DNA of 42,100 nucleotides from Lachnospiraceae bacterium XBB1006 (GCA_900115795.1 FOXT01000019.1:1-42100); one strand, 5' to 3'; positions 1 through 8,616 are shown, counted from the stretch's first letter. The notes: generated by a model not told the origin, from the sequence alone. Translations and numbers: made by a program.

Positions 1-231
<231 letters not shown>

Positions 232-405
232 AAGTTTATCCCAACAATTACTTGCTAGCTTTATAATCCAAAGATTACTGTTTGTTTGGGTTTCGATTTT
301 CTCGAAACGTTCTTAAAAATATTCTCTTAGAATCTTTTCAAGGTTGTCTCACTGTTCAATTATCAAGGTTCTTTGCTTGTCGCTCTTTCGTGCGACAGCT
401 CATTT

Positions 406-434
406 ATTATATCATCTTTTCAACTGTTTGTCAA
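406..434 (-). promoter_or_regulatory. rRNA promoter P2 (near consensus)
   Basis: Minus strand: TTGACA at 434-429, a 17-base spacer, TATAAT at 411-406. Both hexamers are perfect matches to the sigma-A consensus. It faces the 16S gene about 170 bases downstream. Confidence 0.93.
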
Positions 435-495
435 GAACTTTTTTCAAATTCTTTTTCGAGGCTTTTTAGTTATCCGCCTCACAGTCAGCTTAATT

Positions 496-524
496 ATTAT
501 AGCACTTTACTCATTCGTTGTCAA
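496..524 (-). promoter_or_regulatory. rRNA promoter P1 (near consensus)
   Basis: Minus strand: TTGACA at 524-519, a 17-base spacer, TATAAT at 501-496. It lies 90 bases upstream of P2 with the same spacing, the tandem arrangement usual for rRNA operons of Firmicutes. Confidence 0.93.
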
Positions 525-563
525 CAACTTTTTTAAAATTTTCTCGAGCTATTTAATTAAGAA

Positions 564-653
564 CGGAGAAGGAGGGATTTGAACCCTCGCGCCGCTGTTA
601 ACGACCTGCACCCTTTCCAGGGGTGTCCCTTCGGCCAGCTTGGGTACTTCTCC
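564..653 (-). tRNA. tRNA-Ser (anticodon GGA)
   Basis: The minus strand folds as a class II tRNA: acceptor GGAGAAG/CTTCTCC, anticodon arm CACCC-CTGGAAA-GGGTG with anticodon GGA, a long variable arm, and T arm GAGGGTTCAAATCCCTC. The discriminator base is G, as for serine tRNAs, and CCA is not encoded. It reads UCC/UCU. It lies 40 bases upstream of the rRNA P1 promoter on the same strand. Confidence 0.96.
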
Positions 654-729
654 AAAATGTGCCAAATTCACTATGCGATTGCTTTACAGCTGCAGAATTG
701 GATGTTCTGCTCGCAATATGAAGTTGTAA

Positions 730-815
730 CGCAGAAGGTGGGATTCGAACCCACGGTCCCTTTCGGAATCACTGGTTTTCAAGACCAGCTCCTTAAACCA
801 CTCGGACACCTCTGC
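730..815 (-). tRNA. tRNA-Ser (anticodon TGA)
   Basis: Class II tRNA on the minus strand: acceptor GCAGAGG/CTTCTGC with one G-U pair, anticodon arm CTGGT-CTTGAAA-ACCAG with anticodon TGA, long variable arm, and T arm GTGGGTTCGAATCCCAC. Discriminator G; no encoded CCA. It would read UCA and other UCN codons. It is probably co-transcribed with the GGA serine tRNA 76 bases downstream; I see no convincing terminator or promoter between them. Confidence 0.96.
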
Positions 816-844
816 ACTTTTCGTTCTTGTCGAACGCAAGAATT

Positions 845-873
845 ATTCTATCATTTTATCCCTTCCTTGTCAA
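845..873 (-). promoter_or_regulatory. Promoter of the tRNA-Ser pair
   Basis: Minus strand: TTGACA at 873-868, 17-base spacer, TAGAAT at 850-845, 30 bases before the tRNA-Ser(TGA) 5' end. It begins only 18 bases after the ispD stop codon, with no terminator hairpin between, so read-through from the ispD operon is possible. Confidence 0.88.
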
Positions 874-890
874 CACAAATTTTCAAGAAA

Positions 891-1586
891 TTACAAACAA
901 TTTGTTTTACACTGATTTTCTGCTATTTGCAGGTCCTCCGGTGTTGTTATTTTTAGGTTCGTGTAACTGCCCATGATTACGCTCACTGCTGTATTTGTAA
1001 ACCGTTCCACTATCATTGCATCATCTGTTACATCCTTGCATCCACTCCGCTCCATCTTTGCGTATGCGTCCCTAAGCAAACTTGTTTTAAACATCTGTGG
1101 TGTTTGCGCCGCCATAAGGCTTGAACGCTTTGGTGTTTGTAGTATTCTTCCATTATCATCCACCACTTTAATGGTATCTTTTACCGGTACTCCCAGGATA
1201 ACTGCACTATTTTTTTCCGACATTGCACACAACATATCAATTGCTTCTCTTGGTGGAAATGGTCTTGCCCCATCATGAATCATGCATACATCGCCTGTAA
1301 CCTTTTCCAAACCGTTTTTAACTGATTCAAACCGCTCTTTTCCTCCGTTTACATATGCTGTCACTTTTTTTATTCCATATTTTTCTACTATCTGCTTCCT
1401 GCAAAATTCCTTATCTTCTTCTGCAGTAACCAAAATAACTTCATCAATTCTGCTTTTTTCGAATCTTTCCAAACAATAATATAGAACTGGCTTATGATCC
1501 AGTTCTATAAATTGTTTTTTCTTCTCACTGTGCATACGGCTTCCCTTTCCTGCTGCCAGCACAATCACCGATATTCTATTTCTCAT
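891..1586 (-). CDS. ispD: 2-C-methyl-D-erythritol 4-phosphate cytidylyltransferase
   Basis: Transfers CMP from CTP to MEP in the MEP pathway of isoprenoid synthesis (cytosol). Visible motifs: N-terminal nucleotide-binding loop VIVLAAGKGSRM (about residues 8-18), GGKERFESV, HDGARPF, the KDTIK segment and the TPQMF segment near the end of the catalytic fold. Length is 231 aa, normal for IspD. An upstream in-frame ATG at 1634 would overlap tsaD and add 16 residues without similarity; the ATG at 1586 has GGAG 12 bases ahead and gives the canonical N terminus, so I use it. The gene follows tsaD with a 2-base gap and is the last protein gene of the operon. Confidence 0.95.
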   Translation of the reverse strand: MRNRISVIVLAAGKGSRMHSEKKKQFIELDHKPVLYYCLERFEKSRIDEVILVTAEEDKEFCRKQIVEKYGIKKVTAYVNGGKERFESVKNGLEKVTGDVCMIHDGARPFPPREAIDMLCAMSEKNSAVILGVPVKDTIKVVDDNGRILQTPKRSSLMAAQTPQMFKTSLLRDAYAKMERSGCKDVTDDAMIVERFTNTAVSVIMGSYTNLKITTPEDLQIAENQCKTNCL

Positions 1587-1588
1587 CT

Positions 1589-2611
1589 TTACCGTTCTCC
1601 AAGCTTCAAATTCGGAATTGCATTCAACTCCCAATCAGAACGCACTCCTGCCATATATTCATAGTAACCTGCGACGCCTATCATCGCTGCATTATCTGTA
1701 CAAAAAATAGGGGACGGATGATAAAACGCAATTCCTCTTTCTTTGCATGCCTCTTCCAATGCCCTTCGGAGTGTTTGATTAGACGCCACTCCTCCTGCAA
1801 TTGCAAATTTATTAACCCCGTGTTCTTCAACTGCCCGCATAGCATGTTCCACCAATACGTCACTGACTGCCTGTTGGAATGACGCAGCTATGTCTGCCTC
1901 ACTATAGACTTCTCCCTTCATTTGGCATCCATTTATATAATTCAATACTGCAGATTTCAATCCACTAAAGCTAAAGTCATAAGGCCCATCCGCTACTTTT
2001 GCCCTTGGAAAAGGGATCGCAAATGCATCTCCTTCTTTCGCTTTTGCTTCGATCTTTGGTCCTCCCGGATATCCTAACCCAATAGCCCTTGCAACCTTAT
2101 CAAATGCTTCTCCAGCTGCATCGTCTCTCGTTCTACCCAATATCTCGTATTTTCCATAGGCTACAACATTTACTAAATGCGTGTGTCCACCAGAAATTAC
2201 CAGACACATAAATGGCGGCTCTAATTCCGGATTTTCTATATAATTTGCGCATATATGTCCCTCTATATGGTGCACTCCTACCAACGGTTTTCCTGCACCA
2301 TACGCAAGGGCTTTTGCCTCCGCAACGCCCACCAAAAGCGCACCTACGAGTCCCGGACCGTAAGTAACTGCTATTGCATCTATCTCTTCCAGTTTTGTAT
2401 TTGCCTGTTTCAACGCTTCCTCAATAACCTGGTTTATGCGCTCAATATGCTTTCTGGATGCTATCTCCGGCACTACGCCTCCATAAAGCGTGTGCAAAGC
2501 AATCTGAGACGATATAACGTTGCTGAGCACCGTTCTGCCATTACTCACAACCGATGCTGCCGTCTCGTCACACGAACTTTCTATTGCCAATATTTTTACT
2601 TCTTCTGACAT
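1589..2611 (-). CDS. tsaD: tRNA N6-adenosine threonylcarbamoyltransferase
   Basis: Catalytic subunit (YgjD/Gcp/Kae1 family) that, with TsaB and TsaE, transfers the threonylcarbamoyl group to A37 of ANN-decoding tRNAs (t6A). The 340-aa protein starts [16 protein letters not shown], has the metal-binding HIEGH (His115, His119), the [12 protein letters not shown] segment, FSGLKSAV and the C-terminal [14 protein letters not shown] and DNAAMIG motifs, all hallmarks of the family. It is separated from tsaE-tsaB by rimI, rnz and a small gene but lies in the same run of minus-strand genes. It starts one base after the preceding stop codon. Confidence 0.98.
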   Translation of the reverse strand: MSEEVKILAIESSCDETAASVVSNGRTVLSNVISSQIALHTLYGGVVPEIASRKHIERINQVIEEALKQANTKLEEIDAIAVTYGPGLVGALLVGVAEAKALAYGAGKPLVGVHHIEGHICANYIENPELEPPFMCLVISGGHTHLVNVVAYGKYEILGRTRDDAAGEAFDKVARAIGLGYPGGPKIEAKAKEGDAFAIPFPRAKVADGPYDFSFSGLKSAVLNYINGCQMKGEVYSEADIAASFQQAVSDVLVEHAMRAVEEHGVNKFAIAGGVASNQTLRRALEEACKERGIAFYHPSPIFCTDNAAMIGVAGYYEYMAGVRSDWELNAIPNLKLGER

Positions 2612-2612
2612 A

Positions 2613-3185
2613 CTATTGTTCTCCTCTAATCATATAATACACTAGTATTTTCCATTTACCGGTGTTGTCCTTTCGAAGAACGTATCGTTGGTTGGTGGTT
2701 TGATAATCGCTATCCACTTTCAAAAAATATGAACATGTAACATATGCGCATTCTCTCTTTTTGATTGTTTTATATACGACCTCATTTCCGCTGCATAACG
2801 ATGTATTTCGAATCGATCGTTTCTCGTCTTTGTATTTCTTTACGTCGTTACGCATACTCTGGGTATACTGCGGTTCCGGGTTTTGCCCCAGCAATTCCTC
2901 ATCAAACAACGCACGCTGGCTTTCTATCATCTGCCGGAACTCTTTGTCACTATATCGCTCATTATAAATACATTTCAAAAAACGATTGTACATCTTAATC
3001 ACACTACGTGGTGTTGTTGGATAGTTGTTTGTCAAATCTTCGGATAACAATTTCTGCACTTCCGTCTGATTGGCTGTCTTATTCTGTGCACCATTTCCGT
3101 TCCGCGTGGTCAAATAATAATAATATCCTCCAATCAATGCCGCAAATACAATTCCAATAATCACGATACGAATAACTTTCTTCAT
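2613..3185 (-). CDS. Small membrane-anchored protein of unknown function
   Basis: 190 aa. Residues 1-6 are basic (MKKVIR), residues about 7-27 form one hydrophobic helix with a YYYYL end, and the remainder is hydrophilic and probably extracytoplasmic. There is no lipobox cysteine. The soluble part has an Asn/Thr-rich linker and then a compact alpha/beta-looking domain ending in a beta-rich [16 protein letters not shown] segment, reminiscent of NTF2-like folds; that resemblance is only an impression. It may belong to one of the lineage-restricted DUF families found beside tsaD in Lachnospiraceae. GGGAGGG lies 6 bases before the ATG. The insertion element at 3217-3358 separates it from rnz, so its transcription may have been altered. 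Confidence 0.85.
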   Translation of the reverse strand: MKKVIRIVIIGIVFAALIGGYYYYLTTRNGNGAQNKTANQTEVQKLLSEDLTNNYPTTPRSVIKMYNRFLKCIYNERYSDKEFRQMIESQRALFDEELLGQNPEPQYTQSMRNDVKKYKDEKRSIRNTSLCSGNEVVYKTIKKRECAYVTCSYFLKVDSDYQTTNQRYVLRKDNTGKWKILVYYMIRGEQ

Positions 3186-3201
3186 AAGAACCCTCCCATC
3201 T

Positions 3202-3216
3202 TATTGTGGTGTTACT
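3202..3216. repeat. 15-bp target duplication, left copy
   Basis: TATTGTGGTGTTACT here is repeated exactly at 3359-3373, on either side of the 142-bp element. Bases outside the 15-mer differ on both sides, so the duplication length is exact. Confidence 0.9.
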
Positions 3217-3358
3217 AGGTATTTGCGAAACTGCTCTGCGGCGAATGCCGCATGAGCAATTTGCATAATAAATCGTCTCTGCAAGTTAACTTGCGAGAAC
3301 GATTTTTATGCAAATTCAACATGCCACGGCCGTGGCATAAGAGTTTCGCAATTAACTA
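3217..3358 (+). mobile_element. 142-bp cloverleaf-forming insertion element, copy 1 (MITE-like)
   Basis: Non-coding. It starts AGGTATTTGCGAAACT (3217-3232) and ends AGTTTCGCAATTAACT (3342-3357), which are inverted repeats matching at 14 of 16 positions. Between them are three self-complementary arms: 3233-3257 (GCTCTGCGGC/GCCGCATGAGC), 3258-3316 (a nearly perfect 59-base hairpin with AATTTGCATAA at one end and TTATGCAAATT at the other, tip GCAAGTTAACTTGC) and 3321-3338 (perfect palindrome ATGCCACGGCCGTGGCAT). Terminal repeats plus three arms would form a cloverleaf in single-stranded DNA or RNA. A 15-bp target duplication flanks it, and a second copy in opposite orientation lies at 27117-27259. 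No open reading frame is present, so movement would need a transposase in trans. Exact ends are uncertain by one or two bases. Confidence 0.9.
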
Positions 3359-3373
3359 TATTGTGGTGTTACT
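3359..3373. repeat. 15-bp target duplication, right copy, containing the rnz stop codon
   Basis: Exact repeat of 3202-3216. The rnz TAA (3371-3369 on the minus strand) lies inside it, so the element landed at the very end of rnz without changing the protein. Confidence 0.9.
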
Positions 3374-4277
3374 CTTCAAATTGCAAGTCTACGCTCATAC
3401 CATCTTTTCCAAGACTTGTTTGCGCAAAAATTTCCCTCACTTTTTCCATATAGGATTCTGCGCCTACCAGCGATGGACTAAAATGCGTTAGCCACAATTT
3501 TGAAACCTCTGCTTCTTTCGCTATCTTTGCTGCCTCATAAAACGTCATATGCTTATATTGCTTGGCCTTTGCAATTTTTTCCGGTTCTGCATACATACCT
3601 TCCAAAATTGCCAAATCTGATCCTTTGGCTGCCTCTACGATCGTTTTGGTCGGTCGCGTATCGGTACAATAGGTTACTTTCAATCCCTTTCTCGCCGTTC
3701 CAAGCACCATATCCGGCGTATAGGTAATTCCATCCTCTGTCACCGTTTCACCTTTTTGTAGCCGGTTCCAGCATTTAATCGGGATATTCTGTCCCTTTGC
3801 CCGCTCCACATCAAATTTGCCTCCGCGCAATATTTCTACCGTGTATCCATAGCACGAAATATTGTGATTCACCTTAAACGCATGAATCTGATACCCTTTT
3901 ACGGTTATCGTTTCTTCTTTTTCTTTTAATTCTTTGTACTCTATTTCAAATGGCAAATCCGGAGCAATAATCCGCAGACTTTCCACAACCTTCTTTAATC
4001 CCGGAGGACCTATCAGCAATACAGGTTCTGTACGCTCCGCATTTCCCATTGTTAGCAATAACCCTGGCAATCCACTAATATGGTCGGCATGGTAATGGGT
4101 AAAACATATTACATCTATAGGATGAAAGCTCCACCCTTTTTCTTTTATTGCAATCTGGGTTCCCTCGCCGCAGTCTATCAGCAAGTGACTTCCATTATAT
4201 CTGGTCATACAAGCGGTTAGCCAACGATATGGGAGTGGCATCATCCCCGCTGTTCCCAGCAAACACACATCTAGCAT
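3369..4277 (-). CDS. rnz: Ribonuclease Z (tRNA 3' processing endonuclease)
   Basis: Zinc-dependent metallo-beta-lactamase-fold nuclease that removes 3' trailers from tRNA precursors, in particular those without encoded CCA, which is the case for the tRNAs in this window. Visible: N-terminal CLLGTAGMMPLP, LLIDCGEGTQ, the metal-binding THYHADH motif (His61, His63, Asp65, His66), CTDTRP and the C-terminal LTHFSPS motif. Length 302 aa is normal for the short bacterial form. RBS AAAGGA 6 bases before the ATG. It follows rimI with a 13-base gap. Its stop codon lies inside the duplicated target of the insertion element. Confidence 0.95.
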   Translation of the reverse strand: MLDVCLLGTAGMMPLPYRWLTACMTRYNGSHLLIDCGEGTQIAIKEKGWSFHPIDVICFTHYHADHISGLPGLLLTMGNAERTEPVLLIGPPGLKKVVESLRIIAPDLPFEIEYKELKEKEETITVKGYQIHAFKVNHNISCYGYTVEILRGGKFDVERAKGQNIPIKCWNRLQKGETVTEDGITYTPDMVLGTARKGLKVTYCTDTRPTKTIVEAAKGSDLAILEGMYAEPEKIAKAKQYKHMTFYEAAKIAKEAEVSKLWLTHFSPSLVGAESYMEKVREIFAQTSLGKDGMSVDLQFEE

Positions 4278-4290
4278 TTTTTATCCTTTC

Positions 4291-4728
4291 TTAGAAGATA
4301 CACTGCATAATCAGGGCATCCTCGGTGGGTTGTTCGTAAAATCCTTTTCGTACGCCGAGTGCGACAAATCCAAGGGTTTCATAAACATGAATGGCAGCCT
4401 CGTTGCTCACTCTGGCCTCTAACACAATCGACGCTGCTCCTCCTTTTTTTGCATAGGCAAGCAGCTGTTTCATCATGGCTTTTCCAAGCCCTCTTCCCCG
4501 CTTCTCCTTTTTTACACAAACATTCATAACTTCTGCTTCATCCAGCACTTGGTAATAACCGCAATACCCCTGCACTCCTTCTTCATCTTCAATAACAAGA
4601 AAGCAGTTCTTTGGTAGTTGCATGGCATTCCAAAAACCTTCCTGCGTCCACGGCTGTGAAAACGTCTCTTTTTCCATTTCCACGACTCGTTGCAAATCCT
4701 CTTTATTCATTCTGCGTATTCTGTTCAT
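4291..4728 (-). CDS. rimI: Ribosomal protein S18-alanine N-acetyltransferase (GNAT)
   Basis: GNAT-fold acetyltransferase, 145 aa. Residues 3-12 (IRRMNKEDLQ) form the first strand and helix; MNVCVKKEKRGRGLGKAMM is motif A with the acetyl-CoA pyrophosphate loop (R/Q-x-x-G-x-G/A); EARVSNEAAIHVYETLGF is motif B, the RimI signature with N and Y. The start at 4728 overlaps tsaB by 26 bases; it has AAGG 7 bases upstream and includes the first strand, whereas the next in-frame ATG (4710) has no ribosome binding site. The position between tsaB and rnz is the classic tsaE-tsaB-rimI cluster, which supports RimI over a generic GNAT. Confidence 0.93.
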   Translation of the reverse strand: MNRIRRMNKEDLQRVVEMEKETFSQPWTQEGFWNAMQLPKNCFLVIEDEEGVQGYCGYYQVLDEAEVMNVCVKKEKRGRGLGKAMMKQLLAYAKKGGAASIVLEARVSNEAAIHVYETLGFVALGVRKGFYEQPTEDALIMQCIF

Positions 4729-5428
4729 GTTTTAACCTTTCGTTGCGTTCCCGCTCCGCTTGTGTCAATCGCAAATACTCCGGACGATGCATCGCTGCCG
4801 TTTCTGTCTTTCCTTCTTTCAGATATACAAGTCCCAAGGCTGCAATGCTCGCTCCTCGTTGCTTGTTCATGTGCGCCGGCGCAAAATAGTATGGCACTTT
4901 GCATAATCGCTCTATCTGCTCTTTATAAACAGCTACACCATCACCTAAAAACACAACCTCTTCTTCCAGCTTATTGATTTCCTCTATTATCTCCGCAATG
5001 TCTACTGCACATTGTCTTACAATGCATTCCATCTGCGTTCCCGCAAAACGGTATACTCCCGTATATACTTGATTTCTTCTGGCATCCATCAACGGACATA
5101 CAATCGCTTTACTTCCTACCAGATTATAAGCCAATCCATCAACCGTTGGTACATGTATCAGCTCTTTTCCCAACGCTAAGCCCAGTCCTTTTGCCGTTGC
5201 TGAACCAATTCGAAGTCCCGTAAAGGATCCTGGTCCTCCCGCTACCGCAATTGCGTCAAGGGAATTCATGTCTAAATCAATTCGCTTTACAACGTCATCC
5301 AGCATTGGCAAAAGTGTCTGTGAATGCGTTTTCTTATAATTTATGGTATATTCTGCCAGCAGATTATCATCCTCTACAACTGCCACACTGGCAACAAGTC
5401 CGGAACTATCCAAACCTAATACTTTCAT
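4703..5428 (-). CDS. tsaB: t6A synthesis protein TsaB
   Basis: Inactive paralogue of TsaD that dimerises with it in the t6A complex. The 241-aa protein starts VLGLDSSGLVASVAVV (ASKHA fold), has the KKTHSQTLLPMLDDV segment, the AVAGGPGSFTGLRIGSATAKGL block typical of TsaB, and CPLMDARRNQVY. It lacks the HxEGH metal motif of TsaD, as expected. The C terminus (about 25 residues) is very rich in Glu, Arg and Asn and probably disordered. It lies 15 bases after tsaE and overlaps rimI. Confidence 0.96.
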   Translation of the reverse strand: MKVLGLDSSGLVASVAVVEDDNLLAEYTINYKKTHSQTLLPMLDDVVKRIDLDMNSLDAIAVAGGPGSFTGLRIGSATAKGLGLALGKELIHVPTVDGLAYNLVGSKAIVCPLMDARRNQVYTGVYRFAGTQMECIVRQCAVDIAEIIEEINKLEEEVVFLGDGVAVYKEQIERLCKVPYYFAPAHMNKQRGASIAALGLVYLKEGKTETAAMHRPEYLRLTQAERERNERLKHEQNTQNE

Positions 5429-5443
5429 TCTTATCTCCCATCT

Positions 5444-5872
5444 TTATGCATACTCTGTAATGGTTATTTTACGATAATCAAATCCCTTGTTCAAATCCTT
5501 CTCAATGCGTATTTCCTTATGTTTCTTTGGTAATATCTCTTCAATCAGATTTGCCCACTCTATCATCGTCAGACCATCTCCATATACATAATCTTCATAT
5601 CCTATTTCGTCCATTTCTTCCACGTCTCCAATACGGTAGACGTCAAAATGGTAAAACGGCATTCTTCCTCCTTCATATTCCTGAACAATAGTGAAGGTCG
5701 GGCTGTTGATGGGTTCCTTAATTCCAAGTCCATCCGCAATCCCTTGCGTGAGTACCGTTTTTCCAACGCCAAGATCACCAATCAGCGCATAAACATCTCC
5801 CGGAACCGCGTCCCGTCCCAACGTTTGCCCTAAACTGTAGGTCTCCTGCCAAGCATTTGTTTCAATTATCAT
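5444..5872 (-). CDS. tsaE: t6A synthesis ATPase TsaE
   Basis: Small P-loop ATPase (142 aa) that drives the TsaB-TsaD complex. Walker A GDLGVGKT lies at residues 32-39. Further family marks are INSPTFTIVQEY, FYHFDVYRI and MIEWANLIEEILP. The ATG overlaps the stop of the upstream YcxB-like gene by 11 bases, suggesting translational coupling. Confidence 0.97.
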   Translation of the reverse strand: MIIETNAWQETYSLGQTLGRDAVPGDVYALIGDLGVGKTVLTQGIADGLGIKEPINSPTFTIVQEYEGGRMPFYHFDVYRIGDVEEMDEIGYEDYVYGDGLTMIEWANLIEEILPKKHKEIRIEKDLNKGFDYRKITITEYA

Positions 5873-6374
5873 ATTGAAATGACTCCAATTCTTTTTTTAA
5901 AAGTTCTTCTAACGCCTCTTGCTGCTGCCCAATTTGTGATAGTGGCAAAATCGACGCATTCTTCGGCGTTGTGTACAGGTAATATGCTTTCTTCGTCTTT
6001 ACTACCTTATAAACCAGATTCCATGTAATACTGTTTGCAATTCCCTCTTCAATATCTGTTTCGCCTTCCGCCAAAGAAACAGTAATCCCCTGCTCGTCCA
6101 AATGATAGCACATGGGCTGCGTTAAAGACCCGTTTCCTCGAAATGCCATTTTTGTACTGGTACGCAAATGCAGCGGAGTATAGAACACAAAAATCAGTCC
6201 ACAGATTAAATACAATAATGTGTACATCAAATCCACTTTATTATACGTTGTAAATACAGCTATCGTTATAACCATTCCCAATATGGTAAACATCCAGGTT
6301 TGCACTCGGTGATAGCTGTGATACATGTGGAAAGAAAACAAATCCTTTTCTGTTAGTTGTACGTGAATATCCAT
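5862..6374 (-). CDS. YcxB-like two-helix membrane protein
   Basis: 170 aa. Two hydrophobic segments (about residues 29-46 and 50-67) follow a short N-terminal cytoplasmic part; the C-terminal half is soluble and strand-rich (YHLDEQGITVSLAEGETDIE, WNLVYKVVKTKKAYYLY, ILPLSQI), the pattern of the YcxB-like family. The molecular function of that family is unknown. The gene starts 3 bases after tex and overlaps tsaE, so it is a firm operon member. Confidence 0.82.
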   Translation of the reverse strand: MDIHVQLTEKDLFSFHMYHSYHRVQTWMFTILGMVITIAVFTTYNKVDLMYTLLYLICGLIFVFYTPLHLRTSTKMAFRGNGSLTQPMCYHLDEQGITVSLAEGETDIEEGIANSITWNLVYKVVKTKKAYYLYTTPKNASILPLSQIGQQQEALEELLKKELESFQYDN

Positions 6375-6377
6375 ACT

Positions 6378-8555
6378 CTATCCATCCTTCTTCTTATTCT
6401 TTTTCGGTTCTTCCAATTTCATGGTCAATGCAATTCGTTTCTTTTCCATGTCCACACTGAGCACCTTAACTTTTACAATGTCTCCAACGCTGACAGCTTC
6501 TAACGGATGCTTTATGTATTTATCGCTCATCTGCGAAATATGAACCAATCCATCCTGATGCACTCCAATATCAACGAATGCTCCAAAATCAATTACATTA
6601 CGCACTGTACCTTTTAATTCCATTCCCGGCGTTAAATCTTTCATCTCTAACACATCGTTTCTAAGAATCGGCTTTGGCATTTCATCACGCGGATCTCTTC
6701 CCGGTTTTTCCAGTTCTTTTACAATATCCTTTAACGTAATTTCGCCAATTCCCAATTCTTCCGATAGTTTCGCGTAATCAGAAACTTTCTTTGCTATTCC
6801 ATGCAAATCACCACCGGCTAAACTTGCAAGATTGTAGCCAAGCTTGTTCATCAACGCAAGGGTCGCATCATAACTTTCCGGATGCACACTCGTTGCATCA
6901 AGTGGATTCTCTCCTCCGGTTATTCGCAAGAATCCGGCACTTTGCTCATAGGCTTTTGGGCCAAGTTTTGCCACTTTTAACAACTGTTTTCGGTTGGTAA
7001 AACGACCATTTTCCTCACGATATGCAACGATATTCTTCGCTATCGTTTTACTAATACCGGAAATATATTCCAAAAGCGAAGCCGATGCCGTATTCAGGTC
7101 TACCCCCACTTTGTTTACACAGTCTTCCACAACACCACCTAACACTTCACTTAACTTCTTCTGATTCATGTCATGCTGGTACTGCCCAACTCCAATTGAT
7201 TTCGGATCTATCTTTACCAATTCTGCCAACGGATCCTGCAATCGCCGCGCAATAGAGGTGGCACTTCGTTGTCCCACGTCGAATTGCGGGAATTCTTCTG
7301 TTGCCAGCTTACTTGCCGAATAAACCGATGCTCCTGCCTCATTTACAATTACATAGGAGAGCGGCTTTCCATATTCTTTAATAAACTCTACAATCACCTG
7401 CTCAGACTCTCGGCTAGCTGTTCCGTTCCCCACGGATATTAGATTCACATGGTATCGGTCAATTAATTTTTTCAAAACTGCTTTGGCTTCCGCAACCTTG
7501 TTCTGTGGCTCGGTAGGAAATATCACTGTGGTATCCAATACCTTTCCCGTAGGATCTACCACCGCCAATTTACACCCCGTACGAAATGCCGGATCCCATC
7601 CCAGTACCGTACTTCCTACAATTGGAGGTTGCATCAACAGTTGTTCCAGATTCTTCGCAAACACTTTCATTGCGCCATCTTCTGCTGCTTCCGTTAAGAT
7701 TGAACGAATTTCTCTTTCTACGGCTGGCGCAATTAATCGCTCATAGCTATCTAACAACATGTCCGTCAGCAAGGTTGTTGTATACGGATTTTCTTTGTGT
7801 ATTGTTTTCTTCGCCAAATACCCAAGAATTCTCTCTGTTTCCACAACCACCTTCACGGTCAAAATTTTCTCTTTCTCTCCACGGTTAATTGCGAGCACAC
7901 GATGTCCTGCAAGTTTCGCAACCGGTTCCTCGAAGTCATAGTACATTTCGTACACACTTTTTGCTTCTGCATCCTTCGCCGTCGATACAATCTTACCATG
8001 TGCAAACGTATAATCACGGATATAGCTTCGATATTCCGCCTCGTCCGCAATCGTTTCAGCTAAAATGTCCATCGCTCCACCAATGGCTTCCTCAACCGTT
8101 GCGACTTCTTTCTCTTCGTTTACATAATTCGCAGCCTCAATTTCCACTGCATGATCGATTTGTTGCAAGTATATGATATTCGCAAGCGGTTCGAGTCCTT
8201 TTTCTTTTGCTACCGTTGCACGCGTACGTCGCTTCGGACGATATGGACGATACAGGTCTTCCACCTGAACCAGGGTCTGAGCCAGTCTAATCTTTTCTTC
8301 CAACTCCGACGTAAGCGCCCCCTGTTCCTCTATGGTCTTTAAAACCTGTTCTTTCTTTTCTTCTAAGTTTCTTAAATAATTTAATCTTTCATATAAATTT
8401 CGTAGAATCTCATCATTCAACGCTCCCGTCTTTTCTTTACGATAGCGGGCAATGAATGGAATTGTATTTCCTTCATCAATTAGCGTCACTGCTGCATCTA
8501 CCTGTGTTCTCTTAATTCCAAGCTCTTTGGCCAATACTTCATTAATCTCAAACAT
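6378..8555 (-). CDS. tex: Tex family RNA-binding protein (S1 domain)
   Basis: Conserved nucleic-acid-binding protein implicated in transcription or RNA processing; its precise role in Firmicutes is not settled. Domains in order: N-terminal HTH-like region (FIARYRKEKTGALNDE), the YqgF/RNase H-like domain (about 320-450, DPAFRTGCKLAVVD), two helix-hairpin-helix units (NTASASLLEYISGISKTIAK; KLGPKAYEQSAGFLRI) and a C-terminal S1 domain (about 640-715, LKGTVRNVIDFGAFVDIGV). An upstream ATG at 8567 is possible, but the ATG at 8555 has GGAG exactly 6 bases before it, so I start there (725 aa). First gene of the t6A operon. Confidence 0.96.
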   Translation of the reverse strand: MFEINEVLAKELGIKRTQVDAAVTLIDEGNTIPFIARYRKEKTGALNDEILRNLYERLNYLRNLEEKKEQVLKTIEEQGALTSELEEKIRLAQTLVQVEDLYRPYRPKRRTRATVAKEKGLEPLANIIYLQQIDHAVEIEAANYVNEEKEVATVEEAIGGAMDILAETIADEAEYRSYIRDYTFAHGKIVSTAKDAEAKSVYEMYYDFEEPVAKLAGHRVLAINRGEKEKILTVKVVVETERILGYLAKKTIHKENPYTTTLLTDMLLDSYERLIAPAVEREIRSILTEAAEDGAMKVFAKNLEQLLMQPPIVGSTVLGWDPAFRTGCKLAVVDPTGKVLDTTVIFPTEPQNKVAEAKAVLKKLIDRYHVNLISVGNGTASRESEQVIVEFIKEYGKPLSYVIVNEAGASVYSASKLATEEFPQFDVGQRSATSIARRLQDPLAELVKIDPKSIGVGQYQHDMNQKKLSEVLGGVVEDCVNKVGVDLNTASASLLEYISGISKTIAKNIVAYREENGRFTNRKQLLKVAKLGPKAYEQSAGFLRITGGENPLDATSVHPESYDATLALMNKLGYNLASLAGGDLHGIAKKVSDYAKLSEELGIGEITLKDIVKELEKPGRDPRDEMPKPILRNDVLEMKDLTPGMELKGTVRNVIDFGAFVDIGVHQDGLVHISQMSDKYIKHPLEAVSVGDIVKVKVLSVDMEKKRIALTMKLEEPKKNKKKDG

Positions 8556-8587
8556 GGTTCGCTCCATTTTCTTTGTTCTTCTTTCCT

Positions 8588-8616
8588 ATTATAGTTTAAA
8601 TTCTATTTTCCATCAA
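8588..8616 (-). promoter_or_regulatory. Promoter of the tex-ispD operon
   Basis: Minus strand: TTGATG at 8616-8611, 17-base spacer, TATAAT at 8593-8588, 33 bases before the tex ATG. It overlaps the -35 box of the divergent promoter that follows, so the two promoters may interfere. Confidence 0.75.

Larger units (their letters stand above)
232..563 (-). other. rRNA operon leader, gene-free
   Basis: This 332-base stretch lies between tRNA-Ser(GGA) and the 16S 5' end and holds no credible gene. On the minus strand it contains two tandem promoters (separate entries). A short hairpin follows the second one: TGTCGC at 397-392 pairs with GCGACA at 383-378 and would sit at the very 5' end of the P2 transcript. 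Farther down is AAGAACCTTGATAATTGAAC, which resembles the boxA-like antitermination segment of Gram-positive rRNA leaders; that assignment is by similarity only. Confidence 0.75.

Noticed and set aside
891-1634. Longer IspD start at 1634
   Set aside because: Would overlap tsaD by 46 bases and add residues without family similarity; the ATG at 1586 has a proper RBS.
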